Shown here piece by piece: positions 43,468-51,642 of a stretch of DNA of 64,000 nucleotides (the stretch's first letter is position 1; each line of letters begins with the position of its first letter). The stretch spans positions 49,311 through 113,310 of the forward strand of contig SVDX01000005.1 of assembly GCA_015057605.1 (NCBI GenBank), read 5' to 3'. Source of the stretch: Lachnospira sp. (lineage in GTDB: Bacteria; Bacillota; Clostridia; Lachnospirales; Lachnospiraceae). The notes under the pieces were generated by a model. The model had not been told where the DNA came from. It worked only from the letters and a program-made list of their open reading frames with translations, and made no database searches. Made by a program: the position numbers and the translations under genes.

Positions 43468-44526
43468 TTACTTAATATAGTATGCAAGTAATAAATCTAT
43501 TATACGACCATAGCTTTTAACACCGTCATTTTGGTTATTCATAATAAGATAAGAATTATTAACTGTGTTGCTGATATTTGCAATTTCACCACGGTATTGG
43601 TCCCAATACTTGGCAGACTCATAAAAATCATCAACAACACGTGAATCAAGCTTGTAATAAAGTTCGTTATAAATGCTTATGTCACAGTTTGAATGTACCG
43701 CATTTAATGTATAGCCCAAAGCAAGCATAGTGCCTGAGTATTTAAAATAAGTATCGTCAGAATTTATACATGCCAGATACGATATAAATTCAGCCTCATC
43801 CTCACGCATAAAGCCACGTAAATGCGAAAGTTCATGGCATATAGTAGAAGGCTTGTCTACAAGTGGCATATGGTTATTATAATTAGATTCTACTGAAAAT
43901 GGGAAATAGAAGCCACAAATAAATTGATATGACATAAATTCAGAAAAGAAAACAGGCTTAGCCTTAGGATAATAGCCTTTTAGAACAGGATAATCCTTTG
44001 CAAGCTTTTCCATAGCAAAAATAGCGGTCTGTTCCATATTCTCTTCATCAAAGTCATCCGTAACATAGCGGTTTGCATCCTCAATAAGAATGTTGCAAAG
44101 TTTAATCAAATCATCATTGTTGTGTTTTTCAATAGTAAGATTAGAATACTTAGAAAATGGAAAACGATGATAGTTGATACCACAGGTAAGAGTAAATACC
44201 AAAAATATTGCTGTAACAAGTAAAAACAGAGTAAGTCCAATGTGCGAAAGACTTCGCTTGAACTGTCTTTTTTTAAACATTTTAATAATCATGCAAACCA
44301 AATATGTAATTACAGACACAATAAAAAGTACTATAATTAATTCTGCAATTGAAAACGGAAAAATATTAGAAATACGTGCGTTAACATTTACAATTGCGGT
44401 GTATATGGTGGTGCTGTAAAAGTTGGCAAAATCAACATTTTTACGGGCAAGCACATTTAAAATGATAGTAAATACATTGACTGCAATAAGTAAAAGTACT
44501 AATTTAGTTTTCGTTCTCAGCTTCAT
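43468..44526 (-). CDS. DUF3810 membrane metallopeptidase-like protein
   Basis: 352 residues. Three N-terminal helices (about 8-28, 60-82, 95-120) precede an outer domain with TICHELSHLRGF, an HExxH zinc motif, and a downstream EAEFISYLAC supplying the third ligand. This matches the DUF3810 family of predicted peptidases. Target unknown. It overlaps the small upstream membrane gene by 23 bases, so they are co-translated. Confidence 0.83.
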   Translation of the reverse strand: MKLRTKTKLVLLLIAVNVFTIILNVLARKNVDFANFYSTTIYTAIVNVNARISNIFPFSIAELIIVLFIVSVITYLVCMIIKMFKKRQFKRSLSHIGLTLFLLVTAIFLVFTLTCGINYHRFPFSKYSNLTIEKHNNDDLIKLCNILIEDANRYVTDDFDEENMEQTAIFAMEKLAKDYPVLKGYYPKAKPVFFSEFMSYQFICGFYFPFSVESNYNNHMPLVDKPSTICHELSHLRGFMREDEAEFISYLACINSDDTYFKYSGTMLALGYTLNAVHSNCDISIYNELYYKLDSRVVDDFYESAKYWDQYRGEIANISNTVNNSYLIMNNQNDGVKSYGRIIDLLLAYYIK

Positions 44527-44716
44527 TTTTCTTTGCTACCTTGTATATAACTGTATAAATGTAAATCATAACTGGAATTATTACTGATGCGTATATAGAA
44601 GCCATAAAAAGCCCCTTTGAATAATCGCTGTCAATAATTGCAAATACGATTGTTGAAAGGTAGAGAGCAACTAAAATTACAACACCGGCAATTGCCAAAA
44701 TTCTCTTTAGTTTCAT
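44504..44716 (-). CDS. Small two-helix membrane protein, 70 residues
   Basis: ATG 44716 follows GGAGG and starts MKLKRILAIAGVV; a longer frame from 44815 has no site and runs into the divergent gene. Two helices (about 6-27, 34-57) and a charged tail. No family recognised. It is upstream of and overlapping the DUF3810 gene. Confidence 0.7.
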   Translation of the reverse strand: MKLKRILAIAGVVILVALYLSTIVFAIIDSDYSKGLFMASIYASVIIPVMIYIYTVIYKVAKKNEAENEN

Positions 44717-44744
44717 GGGAATCCTCCATTTGAAAAAATTGATA

Positions 44745-44773
44745 TTTAAATTATAACGATAAAATGATATAAT
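44745..44773 (+). promoter_or_regulatory. probable promoter for the ComEC-like gene
   Basis: TTTAAA (44745-44750), 17 bases, TATAAT (44768-44773) with TGA extension. Confidence 0.5.
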
Positions 44774-44808
44774 GGCAATAAGAAAAAAATGTAAAGAGAG
44801 ATTTAAGT

Positions 44809-45771
44809 ATGACAAAACAACAAAAGATTAAATTGGCAATATTAGCGGTAATCCTTATATTTGGTATAGTGCAAGCAATAATCCTTGCAGGTAAGGGTGA
44901 TAATGGCAAGGAAGAAGCGGGACAAACTACGAGTGCGTTGGTCGATGGAACAACAGATTCACCAACTGATACACCTACAGACGCTCCTACAACTGACGCA
45001 GGCAAATCAGATATGAAGGTTACATTTATTGATGTAGGACAGGCAGACTGTGTTCTTATAGAATCAGCAGGTAAATTTATGATAGTTGATGCCGGAAACA
45101 ATGACGATGGAACTATGGTAGTGAATTATTTGAAATCAGAAGGCGTTACACGACTTGAATATGTAATTGGAACACATCCTCATGAGGACCATATCGGAGG
45201 CCTTGATAATGTTATAAAGGCATTTGAAGTAGGCAAGGTTATTATGCCGGATAAGTCACAGGCAACCTCTACTTATGAAGGGGTGCTTAAGGCAATTCAA
45301 AAGAAAAAGCTTACAATTACACTTCCTGTACCGGGCGATGTGTATACCCTTGGAAATGCATCATTTACAATAATAGGACCTGTGAAGGATTACGGAGATG
45401 AGATTAATAACTGGTCAATTGGCTTAAGATTAGTAAATGGTAATGACAGCTTTATGTTGTGTGCAGATGCAGAAATGGCAGCAGAAATTGACATGGTAAA
45501 TAGCGGTGCAACTATGAAGTCAGATGTTTTAAAGGTAAATCACCATGGCAGTAAGGATTCAACATCGTATGAGTTTTTAAATGCGGTAGATCCTGATTAT
45601 GCAGTAATCATGGTAGGCGTAGATAATGAATACGGATATCCAAAGGATAGAGTACTTGAAAGATTGGCTGAAAAAAATGCTATAGTATACCGTACAGACC
45701 TTCACGGACACATCACAGCTATAAGTAGTGGCGATGGAATAACATTTAGCTTGCAAAAACAAGGCCAATAG
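44809..45771 (+). CDS. Secreted/anchored ComEC-like metallo-beta-lactamase domain protein
   Basis: 320 residues: an N-terminal membrane helix (about 8-28), a Thr/Pro/Asp linker (about 40-65), then a stand-alone metallo-beta-lactamase domain like the C-terminus of ComEC: FIDVGQADCVLI, GTHPHEDHIGGLDNV (HxHxDH), MLCADAE, VNHHGSKDSTS. ComEC uses this domain as a DNase during DNA uptake, but there is no channel domain here, so this could be an outer-surface nuclease or phosphodiesterase. GAGAG precedes ATG 44809. An extended -10 (TGATATAAT, 44765-44773) lies upstream. Confidence 0.85.
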   Translation: MTKQQKIKLAILAVILIFGIVQAIILAGKGDNGKEEAGQTTSALVDGTTDSPTDTPTDAPTTDAGKSDMKVTFIDVGQADCVLIESAGKFMIVDAGNNDDGTMVVNYLKSEGVTRLEYVIGTHPHEDHIGGLDNVIKAFEVGKVIMPDKSQATSTYEGVLKAIQKKKLTITLPVPGDVYTLGNASFTIIGPVKDYGDEINNWSIGLRLVNGNDSFMLCADAEMAAEIDMVNSGATMKSDVLKVNHHGSKDSTSYEFLNAVDPDYAVIMVGVDNEYGYPKDRVLERLAEKNAIVYRTDLHGHITAISSGDGITFSLQKQGQ

Positions 45772-45815
45772 TATATACTTAACAAAGTTAATTACAAATG
45801 AAAGAGGTAAAACTA

Positions 45816-46319
45816 ATGACATTATTAGAACAATGGAGACAATCCGCATACGAAGTAGAGATGAATGACCAACAGGCTCAGATGTTCTGGGGTTCATATT
45901 TCTCACAGGAAAAAAGCATTTATGAAAAAATCCTTGCAGACAAGGAAGTAACAAAGGGAACAGTTAAAGAATTAGCAGAAAAGTTTGATGTTAAATTACC
46001 TATTATGGTTGGTTTCTTAGACGGCATCAACGAAAGCCTTAAGGAAAAGAATCCAATCGAAACAATGGAAGAAGATACAGTAGTTTCATTAGATTTCGAT
46101 AAGGAAATGTTATACTATAATATGGTTGCTGCAAGAGCTGACTGGTTATATGAATTACCACAATGGGAAGATTTACTTTCAGCAGAAAAGCGTAAGGAAC
46201 TATATAAGAAGCAAAAGCTTTCTACAACAGTAGTTAAGGACAAGAAGGTTGGACGTAACGACCCATGTCCTTGCGGTTCAGGCAAGAAATATAAAAAGTG
46301 CTGTGGCGCGAATGCATAA
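45816..46319 (+). CDS. SEC-C motif protein
   Basis: 167 residues. ATG 45816 ([13 protein letters not shown]) follows AGAGGT at 8 bases; an in-frame ATG at 45798 overlaps that site. A helical body is followed by the zinc-binding C-terminus [20 protein letters not shown], the same motif that ends SecA. Cytoplasmic; function unknown, possibly ribosome or SecB-like interaction as in some SEC-C proteins. Confidence 0.88.
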   Translation: MTLLEQWRQSAYEVEMNDQQAQMFWGSYFSQEKSIYEKILADKEVTKGTVKELAEKFDVKLPIMVGFLDGINESLKEKNPIETMEEDTVVSLDFDKEMLYYNMVAARADWLYELPQWEDLLSAEKRKELYKKQKLSTTVVKDKKVGRNDPCPCGSGKKYKKCCGANA

Positions 46320-46324
46320 ATGAG

Positions 46325-46368
46325 AAAAAACACATTTAAAAGGCTCATCCTTCTTAAATGTGTTTTTT
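46325..46368 (+). terminator. intrinsic terminator after the SEC-C gene
   Basis: 15-bp stem (46325-46339 with 46354-46368) with a 14-base loop and a T-run. Confidence 0.85.
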
Positions 46369-46562
46369 TCTTGCATTTATTAACAGAACTATAAATTGGG
46401 ATTTGTCTATATTTCTCTAAACAAAACAATTGCTCGTCATTAACAACAGTAATACCATCTTTGTGCGTATGGCCCTTTTTATAAAATTCACAAGATGTAA
46501 TTGACGATGGAGTCTTTATGCGTTTATCCCCCAAAAAAGCTCATCTTGATTCAATGTTTCAA

Positions 46563-46982
46563 TTATTTTTCATCCGATTCCAGATAATCGTATAGATTTA
46601 TGGTTCCTGCTTCTTCTTCAATCTCAAGATTTGGAACGTACTCTATCAACCGTGTAGTTCCGCTTAATTTATTAACATAAAAATAGACAAATGCACCCGT
46701 ATAACTGCGGAATATCATCTGATACTCTGATTCTGTCTCTTCTCCCATTTTCAAATACATAATGTCAGGATTATCCTTCGCTACACTCCAATCATACACA
46801 CTGTGACAATAATTATCTACTCCTTTGTAAGCCATTTCTTTAGATATATTGTTCTGCGAGCCCTCGGTATCCGAATTACCTGAAGTGAAAGTTTCGCCCG
46901 CAATCTCATTTTTTCTTCCACAGGCCGGAAGCATAGCACTCAACACAATCACCAATATAAAAACAAAAACTAACTTTTTCAT
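46563..46982 (-). CDS. Small lipoprotein of unknown function
   Basis: 139 residues. Signal peptide with lipobox LPAC (about 18-21), then a Ser/Asn/Gly linker and a compact domain (about 50-125: NYCHSVYDWSVAKDNPD, YQMIFRSYTGAFVYFYV). No family recognised. GGGAGG precedes ATG 46982. Codons use more C-ending and CGG/CGC-type choices than the neighbours, hinting at a different origin. Its upstream region is full of small hairpins. Confidence 0.72.
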   Translation of the reverse strand: MKKLVFVFILVIVLSAMLPACGRKNEIAGETFTSGNSDTEGSQNNISKEMAYKGVDNYCHSVYDWSVAKDNPDIMYLKMGEETESEYQMIFRSYTGAFVYFYVNKLSGTTRLIEYVPNLEIEEEAGTINLYDYLESDEK

Positions 46983-47022
46983 TTTAACCTCCCAAATTCA
47001 TAGTTATATTATTCTTTCTAAA

Positions 47023-47079
47023 GTCCGCCTTCTTGACCTTCGGACAAGAAGTATCCATCGCTCAAAAGAGCTCGGTCAA
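47023..47079 (-). promoter_or_regulatory. promoter and leader hairpins of the lipoprotein gene
   Basis: Minus strand TTGACC (47079-47074), 18 bases, GATACT (47055-47050). The spacer contains GAGCTCTTTTGAGC, a small hairpin, and the leader begins with CTTCTTG/CAAGAAG (47029-47035, 47045-47051), overlapping a GTCCG/CGGAC pair. Confidence 0.45.
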
Positions 47080-47136
47080 TTTATCTATTTGATTATATCA
47101 TATCATATAAAAATGAAATTTTCTACTTAATAATAA

Positions 47137-47162
47137 AGACTGGGTTTGTTTAAACCCAGTCT
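47137..47162 (-). terminator. terminator of the paaK-ior-ACT operon
   Basis: Perfect 11-bp stem (47137-47147 with 47152-47162); on the minus strand it is followed by CTTTATTATT. Confidence 0.7.
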
Positions 47163-47179
47163 AATATTCATAAAAGCGT

Positions 47180-47584
47180 TTATACGATTTGAAATCCTTC
47201 TCTTTCAAGAATCTTTGTAGCCTCTTCAGGCTTATCTGTGTTAAGTACCATAACTGGTGCTTGATTTTGTCTTATAACAAATGAGTAAATGTAATTGATA
47301 CTAATTTCATTTGTTGCAAGTGTTGTAAGTAAGTCGTTAAGATTACCAACCTTGTCTTCAAGCTCAATAGCCATTACTTCGTTAAGACGAACGATAAAGC
47401 CTAATTTTGCAAGGGCTTCTTTTGCTTCTTCAGGCTTATCTACGATAAGTCTTAAAATAGCAAATTCAGGTGTGTCAAATGAAGCTATGGCACGAATACT
47501 TATATTGTTATCCTTTAAGGCAGAAGTAACATTCATAAGACTTCCTGCCTGATTTTCAACAAAAACTGAAATTTGTTTTAACAT
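47180..47584 (-). CDS. Tandem ACT-domain protein
   Basis: 134 residues made of two ACT domains (about 1-65 and 68-134), each starting with the sequence type ISVFVENQAGSLMNVTSAL. Such proteins bind amino acids and regulate enzymes or transcription. Being last in an operon for arylpyruvate oxidation, it likely senses an aromatic or branched amino acid. AAGAGG precedes ATG 47584. It is separated from iorB by an array of hairpins. Confidence 0.85.
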   Translation of the reverse strand: MLKQISVFVENQAGSLMNVTSALKDNNISIRAIASFDTPEFAILRLIVDKPEEAKEALAKLGFIVRLNEVMAIELEDKVGNLNDLLTTLATNEISINYIYSFVIRQNQAPVMVLNTDKPEEATKILEREGFQIV

Positions 47585-47600
47585 AATTACCTCTTTCTCG

Positions 47601-47766
47601 GAGCATAAATGACTTGTCTTGACAAGTCATATGCGTAGAACGCATGCCAAATATCAGATTTGGCATTGCGATAAACGAAATTTGTGACTCCGACACAAAT
47701 TTCTAAATGACTAGTATTGGTCATCAGACAATACTAGTCATATGGCCTCCTATTCGAGCATAAATG
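47601..47766. repeat. array of five tandem hairpins between 11-bp direct repeats
   Basis: Five consecutive inverted repeats fill the iorB-ACT gap: 47609-47630 (10-bp arms), 47631-47645 (6-bp), 47641-47670 (12-bp with one bulge), 47677-47703 (10-bp) and 47707-47741 (13-bp). All but the third are perfect. GAGCATAAATG occurs at both ends (47601-47611 and 47756-47766). An extra ribosome-binding-site-like GGAGG with an ATG (47751-47739 on the minus strand) opens a 5-codon frame. It may act in RNA processing or stability, or be a small mobile element. Confidence 0.8.
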
Positions 47767-47768
47767 CC

Positions 47769-48341
47769 TTAGTGAAGATTATACCCAACTTCAAATGCCT
47801 TAAGGTTAATATCTACAGTCTTTTGTGGAACTGTCTTAGCGATAACCTCTTGCCATTGTTCCTTTGTAAAATCCATATGCTTTGCAGCGATACCGAGAAC
47901 GATGATGTTAAATACTCTTGAGTTGCCAAGCTTGATTGCTTCTTCCATTGCATCTACTGTAAATGTAGTGTATTTTGACTCAAGCTTAGGAATGATATCG
48001 TCTGGGTAAGTAGCGTTACCGATTACTACTGGCATTGGATTGATTTTTTGTGTATTTGTAATAAGGATGCCGTCCTTCTTTAAGAAATGTGCATATCTTA
48101 AAGCTTCAAGCTGTTCAAATGCGATAAGTACGTCTGCGCAGCCTTCTTCTACGATAGGTTCTGCAACATTTTCACCGTAGCGTACAAATGTTACAACGCT
48201 ACCACCTCTTTGAGCCATACCGTGAACTTCTGACAATTTAACGTCATAATTTGAAGCAATAGCAAGACCGCCTAAAATTCTACTTGTAAGCAAAGTACCT
48301 TGACCGCCTACACCAACTATCATAATATTTTTAGTTTCCAT
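47769..48341 (-). CDS. iorB: Indolepyruvate ferredoxin oxidoreductase, beta subunit
   Basis: 190 residues of the gamma-type pyruvate:ferredoxin oxidoreductase domain: MIVGVGGQGTLLTSRIL near the N-terminus, SEVHGMAQRGGSVVTFVRYG and DVLIAFEQLEALRY are characteristic. With IorA it oxidises arylpyruvates from Trp, Phe or Tyr to aryl-acetyl-CoA, reducing ferredoxin. The ATG overlaps the IorA stop by one base. Confidence 0.95.
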   Translation of the reverse strand: METKNIMIVGVGGQGTLLTSRILGGLAIASNYDVKLSEVHGMAQRGGSVVTFVRYGENVAEPIVEEGCADVLIAFEQLEALRYAHFLKKDGILITNTQKINPMPVVIGNATYPDDIIPKLESKYTTFTVDAMEEAIKLGNSRVFNIIVLGIAAKHMDFTKEQWQEVIAKTVPQKTVDINLKAFEVGYNLH

Positions 48342-50083
48342 TAATTGTCACCTGCTTTCTTGATTGCATCAAATTTACAAAGAGTAGCGCATAAACCGCA
48401 ACCTGTACACATTGTCTGGTCGATTGTGATTGTGCCGTCTGGATTCTTAGCCATTGCAGGACATCCAGGTTTCATACACATACCACATTTCTTACATTTA
48501 TCAGGTATCTCAATGTAAGTTGGCTTCTTTGATTTGTCAAGAAGTACACATGGAGACTTTGTGATAATAACAGATACTTCGTCCTTTGCAACTTCTTCCT
48601 TAACAACCTTTTCAAGTGTTGCAATGTCAAATGCATTAACTTCAACAACATTTTTGATGCCCATTGCACGACAAAGACCTGGGATATCGATTGCATATGT
48701 TGCTTCGCCCATTAATGTCTTACCCGTTGCAGCGTGGTCTTGGTGACCTGTCATACCTGTTGTAGAGTTGTCAAGAATCATAACAGTTCCTGTACCCTTG
48801 TTGTAAACCATATTCATAAGAGAGTTTACACCTGTATGTAAAAATGTTGAATCGCCGATTACAGCTACCCAATTCTTGATGTAGTCTTTGCCCTTAGCTT
48901 TTTCCATACCATGAAGTGATGAAATACTTGCACCCATACAGATTGTTGTATCAACTACGCTAAGTGGAGCAACAGCACCAAGTGTGTAGCATCCGATATC
49001 GCCAGCAGCGTGAATTTTTAACTTGTTAAGTACTGAGTATACGCTTCTGTGTGGACATCCCGGACATAGGATTGGTGGTCTGTTAGGAACTAATTCAGGT
49101 GTTGCAAGGTCAAGCTTTTCGCCTAAGATGGCTGTTCTTAACATATTTGCACTATATTCACCCTGAATTGTAAATATTTCCTTACCGATGGCTTTGATGC
49201 CCCATGATTTAACCTGTTCTTCGATAACAGGATCTAATTCTTCAACAATGTATAAAGTATCAACCTTTGCGGCAAATTCTTCAATCATCTTACGTGGAAG
49301 TGGATGAACCATACCAAGCTTTAATACTGAAGCGTTAGGAAGAGCTTCCTTAACGTATTGGTATGGGATACCGCTTGTGATAACACCAATCTTTGTGTCA
49401 TTCATTTCAACGCGGTTGATTGGCATTGAAGGACCATCTGCTATCATTGCTTTTGTTCTTGCTTCAACATTTAAATGACGGTTCTTAGCGTTAGCAGGCA
49501 TCATACAGTTTTTTGCAATATTTCTTTCATATACCTTATCTTCAACTTCAACTCTGTCGCAAAGCTCTACTAAACCTTGTGAGTGAGCAAGTCTTGTTGT
49601 TGTTCTTAAAATAACTGGAGTGTCATATTTTTCGCTTATTTCGTAAGCATATTTCATAAATTCTTTAGCTTCTGCACTTGTTGATGGCTCGATTACAGGA
49701 ACGCCTGCTGCGCGGCCAATCATACGTGAATCTTGTTCGTTTTGTGAGCTGTAAAGACCTGGGTCATCAGCTGCAACAAGTACAAGACCACCGTTAACAC
49801 CTATGTATGAAACTGTGTAAAGTGGGTCAGCTGCAACATTTACACCAACGTGCTTCATTGAAGCCATAGCTCTTACACCGCTTATTGAAGCGCCAATTGC
49901 AACTTCCATTGCAACCTTTTCGTTAGGCGACCATTCTGAATAAATGTTATCTTTGTATTTAACGATTGATTCGCTAATTTCGGTACTTGGAGTACCAGGG
50001 TAGGCTGCTGAAACCTTAACGCCTGCTTCGTATGCACCACGGGCGATGGCTTCGTTGCCAAGCATAATTACTTTTTCTGCCAT
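48341..50083 (-). CDS. iorA: Indolepyruvate ferredoxin oxidoreductase, alpha subunit
   Basis: 580 residues: N-terminal pyrimidine-binding domain (MLGNEAIARGAYEAGVKVSAAYPGTPSTE), a middle domain, a thiamine-diphosphate domain with GDIGCYTLGAVAPL and AVIGDSTFLHTGVNSLMN, and a C-terminal double [4Fe-4S] ferredoxin domain (CKKCGMC..C and CTGCGLC..C). Together with IorB it makes aryl-acetyl-CoA from aromatic 2-oxoacids. AAGGATAA precedes ATG 50083; only 2 bases separate it from paaK. Confidence 0.96.
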   Translation of the reverse strand: MAEKVIMLGNEAIARGAYEAGVKVSAAYPGTPSTEISESIVKYKDNIYSEWSPNEKVAMEVAIGASISGVRAMASMKHVGVNVAADPLYTVSYIGVNGGLVLVAADDPGLYSSQNEQDSRMIGRAAGVPVIEPSTSAEAKEFMKYAYEISEKYDTPVILRTTTRLAHSQGLVELCDRVEVEDKVYERNIAKNCMMPANAKNRHLNVEARTKAMIADGPSMPINRVEMNDTKIGVITSGIPYQYVKEALPNASVLKLGMVHPLPRKMIEEFAAKVDTLYIVEELDPVIEEQVKSWGIKAIGKEIFTIQGEYSANMLRTAILGEKLDLATPELVPNRPPILCPGCPHRSVYSVLNKLKIHAAGDIGCYTLGAVAPLSVVDTTICMGASISSLHGMEKAKGKDYIKNWVAVIGDSTFLHTGVNSLMNMVYNKGTGTVMILDNSTTGMTGHQDHAATGKTLMGEATYAIDIPGLCRAMGIKNVVEVNAFDIATLEKVVKEEVAKDEVSVIITKSPCVLLDKSKKPTYIEIPDKCKKCGMCMKPGCPAMAKNPDGTITIDQTMCTGCGLCATLCKFDAIKKAGDN

Positions 50084-50085
50084 TG

Positions 50086-51393
50086 TTATTTATCCTTTCT
50101 TAAATCAGTTACTCTTTTTGCTTTTCCTTCAAAACGCTTTAAAGTCTGTGGTGCAACAAGCTTGATGTTGGCATCAAGACCTAAAATTGTACGAAGGTTT
50201 GATTTTATACGTTTTTCGAGTTCGCTAAGTCTTGCGTAGGAATCAAGGATTGACTCATCTGCAAGCTCAACGGAAATAGTCATTCTGTCTAAGTAGTTTT
50301 CTCTCTCTAAAAGAATCTCGTAATGTGGACCGATTTCATCAATCTTTAGAAGAACTTCTTCAATCTGGCCAGGGAATACGTTTACACCACGAATCTTTAA
50401 CATATCGTCGGCACGTCCCATAATGTTTTCCATTCTTACTGTTGTACGGCCACATTTACAAGGCTCGTAGTTAAGTCTTGAAATGTCCTTTGTACGATAT
50501 CTGATAAGTGGAAGAGCTTCCTTGCAAAGGCAGGTAATAACCAATTCGCCCTTTGAACCTGGAGGAAGTACTTCACCTGTTTCGGAATCAATAATTTCAG
50601 GAATGAAATAATCTTCGTTAACGTGCATACCGCAAAGGTATTCACATTCGCCTGATACGCCGGGACCACAAAGCTCGCTCATACCGTAGTTTTGTGTACA
50701 TTTGAAATCCTTACCATATAACTTGTAGATTTCTTCACGCATAGGCTCTGTCATGAGCTCACTGCCAAAAAGACCGATTCTAAGCTTTAAATCCTTTTGT
50801 GGATCAATGCCCAGCTGCTTAGCAACTTCACCTATTCTTAAGGCATAGGAAGGTGTTGCAATAAGCATTGTTGTCTCCATATCCTGCATAAACATTAACT
50901 GCTTTTCTGTGTTGCCTGTAGATGTAGGAAGAATTGTAACGCCGATATTTTCAAGTCCTGCATGCAAGCCTAAGGCACCGGTAAACATACCGTAACCAAA
51001 GGAAATCTGTGCGATATCTTTGCTTGTAGCACCGCCTGCACAGGCGATTCTTGAAACATTGTTCTTCCAAACCTCTAAATCATTTTTTGTATAACCAACG
51101 ATAGTTGGCTTTCCTGTTGTACCTGATGAAGCATGAACTCTTACTAAGTCGTGCTTATCAACGGCAAAAAGTCCGGTAGGATAATTGTCTCTAAAATCGG
51201 ACTTGTTTGTAAATGGAAGCTTTTTCAAATCATCAAGGGATTTGATGTCTTCTGGCTTTATGCCGACAGCGTCCATTTTATCTCTGTATGGCTTAACCTT
51301 TTCATATATGTACGCAACGGTTTGCTGTAAACGTTCAAGCTGAATTGCTTCAATTTCGCTACGCGACATAGTTTCTTCTTTTGACCATATCAT
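50086..51393 (-). CDS. paaK: Phenylacetate-CoA ligase family protein
   Basis: 435 residues, AMP-forming. VHASSGTTGKPTIVGYT is the phosphate loop, NYGMSELCGPGVSGEC the adenine motif, YRTKDISRLNYEPCKCGR and MLKIRGVNVFPGQIEEVL the hinge and C-domain. In this operon it could work in reverse, releasing arylacetate and ATP from the IorAB product, as proposed for aromatic amino acid fermenters, or activate arylacetates. First gene of the paaK-iorA-iorB-ACT operon; GGAGG precedes ATG 51393. Confidence 0.93.
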   Translation of the reverse strand: MIWSKEETMSRSEIEAIQLERLQQTVAYIYEKVKPYRDKMDAVGIKPEDIKSLDDLKKLPFTNKSDFRDNYPTGLFAVDKHDLVRVHASSGTTGKPTIVGYTKNDLEVWKNNVSRIACAGGATSKDIAQISFGYGMFTGALGLHAGLENIGVTILPTSTGNTEKQLMFMQDMETTMLIATPSYALRIGEVAKQLGIDPQKDLKLRIGLFGSELMTEPMREEIYKLYGKDFKCTQNYGMSELCGPGVSGECEYLCGMHVNEDYFIPEIIDSETGEVLPPGSKGELVITCLCKEALPLIRYRTKDISRLNYEPCKCGRTTVRMENIMGRADDMLKIRGVNVFPGQIEEVLLKIDEIGPHYEILLERENYLDRMTISVELADESILDSYARLSELEKRIKSNLRTILGLDANIKLVAPQTLKRFEGKAKRVTDLRKDK

Positions 51394-51426
51394 TGTGCTG
51401 ACCTCCTAAATGGCATAATTAATATA

Positions 51427-51455
51427 ATTGTAGCATTTTTTGTAGGATATGGCAA
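51427..51455 (-). promoter_or_regulatory. SigA promoter of the paaK-ior operon
   Basis: Minus strand TTGCCA (51455-51450), 17 bases, TACAAT (51432-51427) with a TGC extension. Confidence 0.65.
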
Positions 51456-51542
51456 GAAAGAAAGAGGAGATATTCTATTTGTTTGAAAAAAGGAGATTAA
51501 TGATGAATAATTAAAAAACAATAAACAAAAAATTAGGCGATA

Positions 51543-51574
51543 TTGACAAATAATAATAATAATAATAATATAAT
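51543..51574 (+). promoter_or_regulatory. promoter with an AAT-repeat spacer (possible phase switch)
   Basis: A consensus TTGACA (51543-51548) is followed by seven AAT units (51549-51569) and TATAAT (51569-51574). The spacer is 20 bases, too long for good activity; losing one unit would make it 17. A TAATAT at 51566-51571 gives 17 already but is a poorer -10. Confidence 0.65.
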
Positions 51575-51642
51575 TATGGAGAATTGTTTAACTTGGTCGA
51601 CGAAGTATAGATGATTAATATTGAGGAAAGGAGGAGAGTTAC

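Noticed and set aside
46383..46534. minus-strand frame beginning near [17 protein letters not shown]
   Set aside because: It looks somewhat protein-like and may be a gene remnant, but it has no start signal, runs through the SEC-C terminator into that gene, and matches nothing I know.
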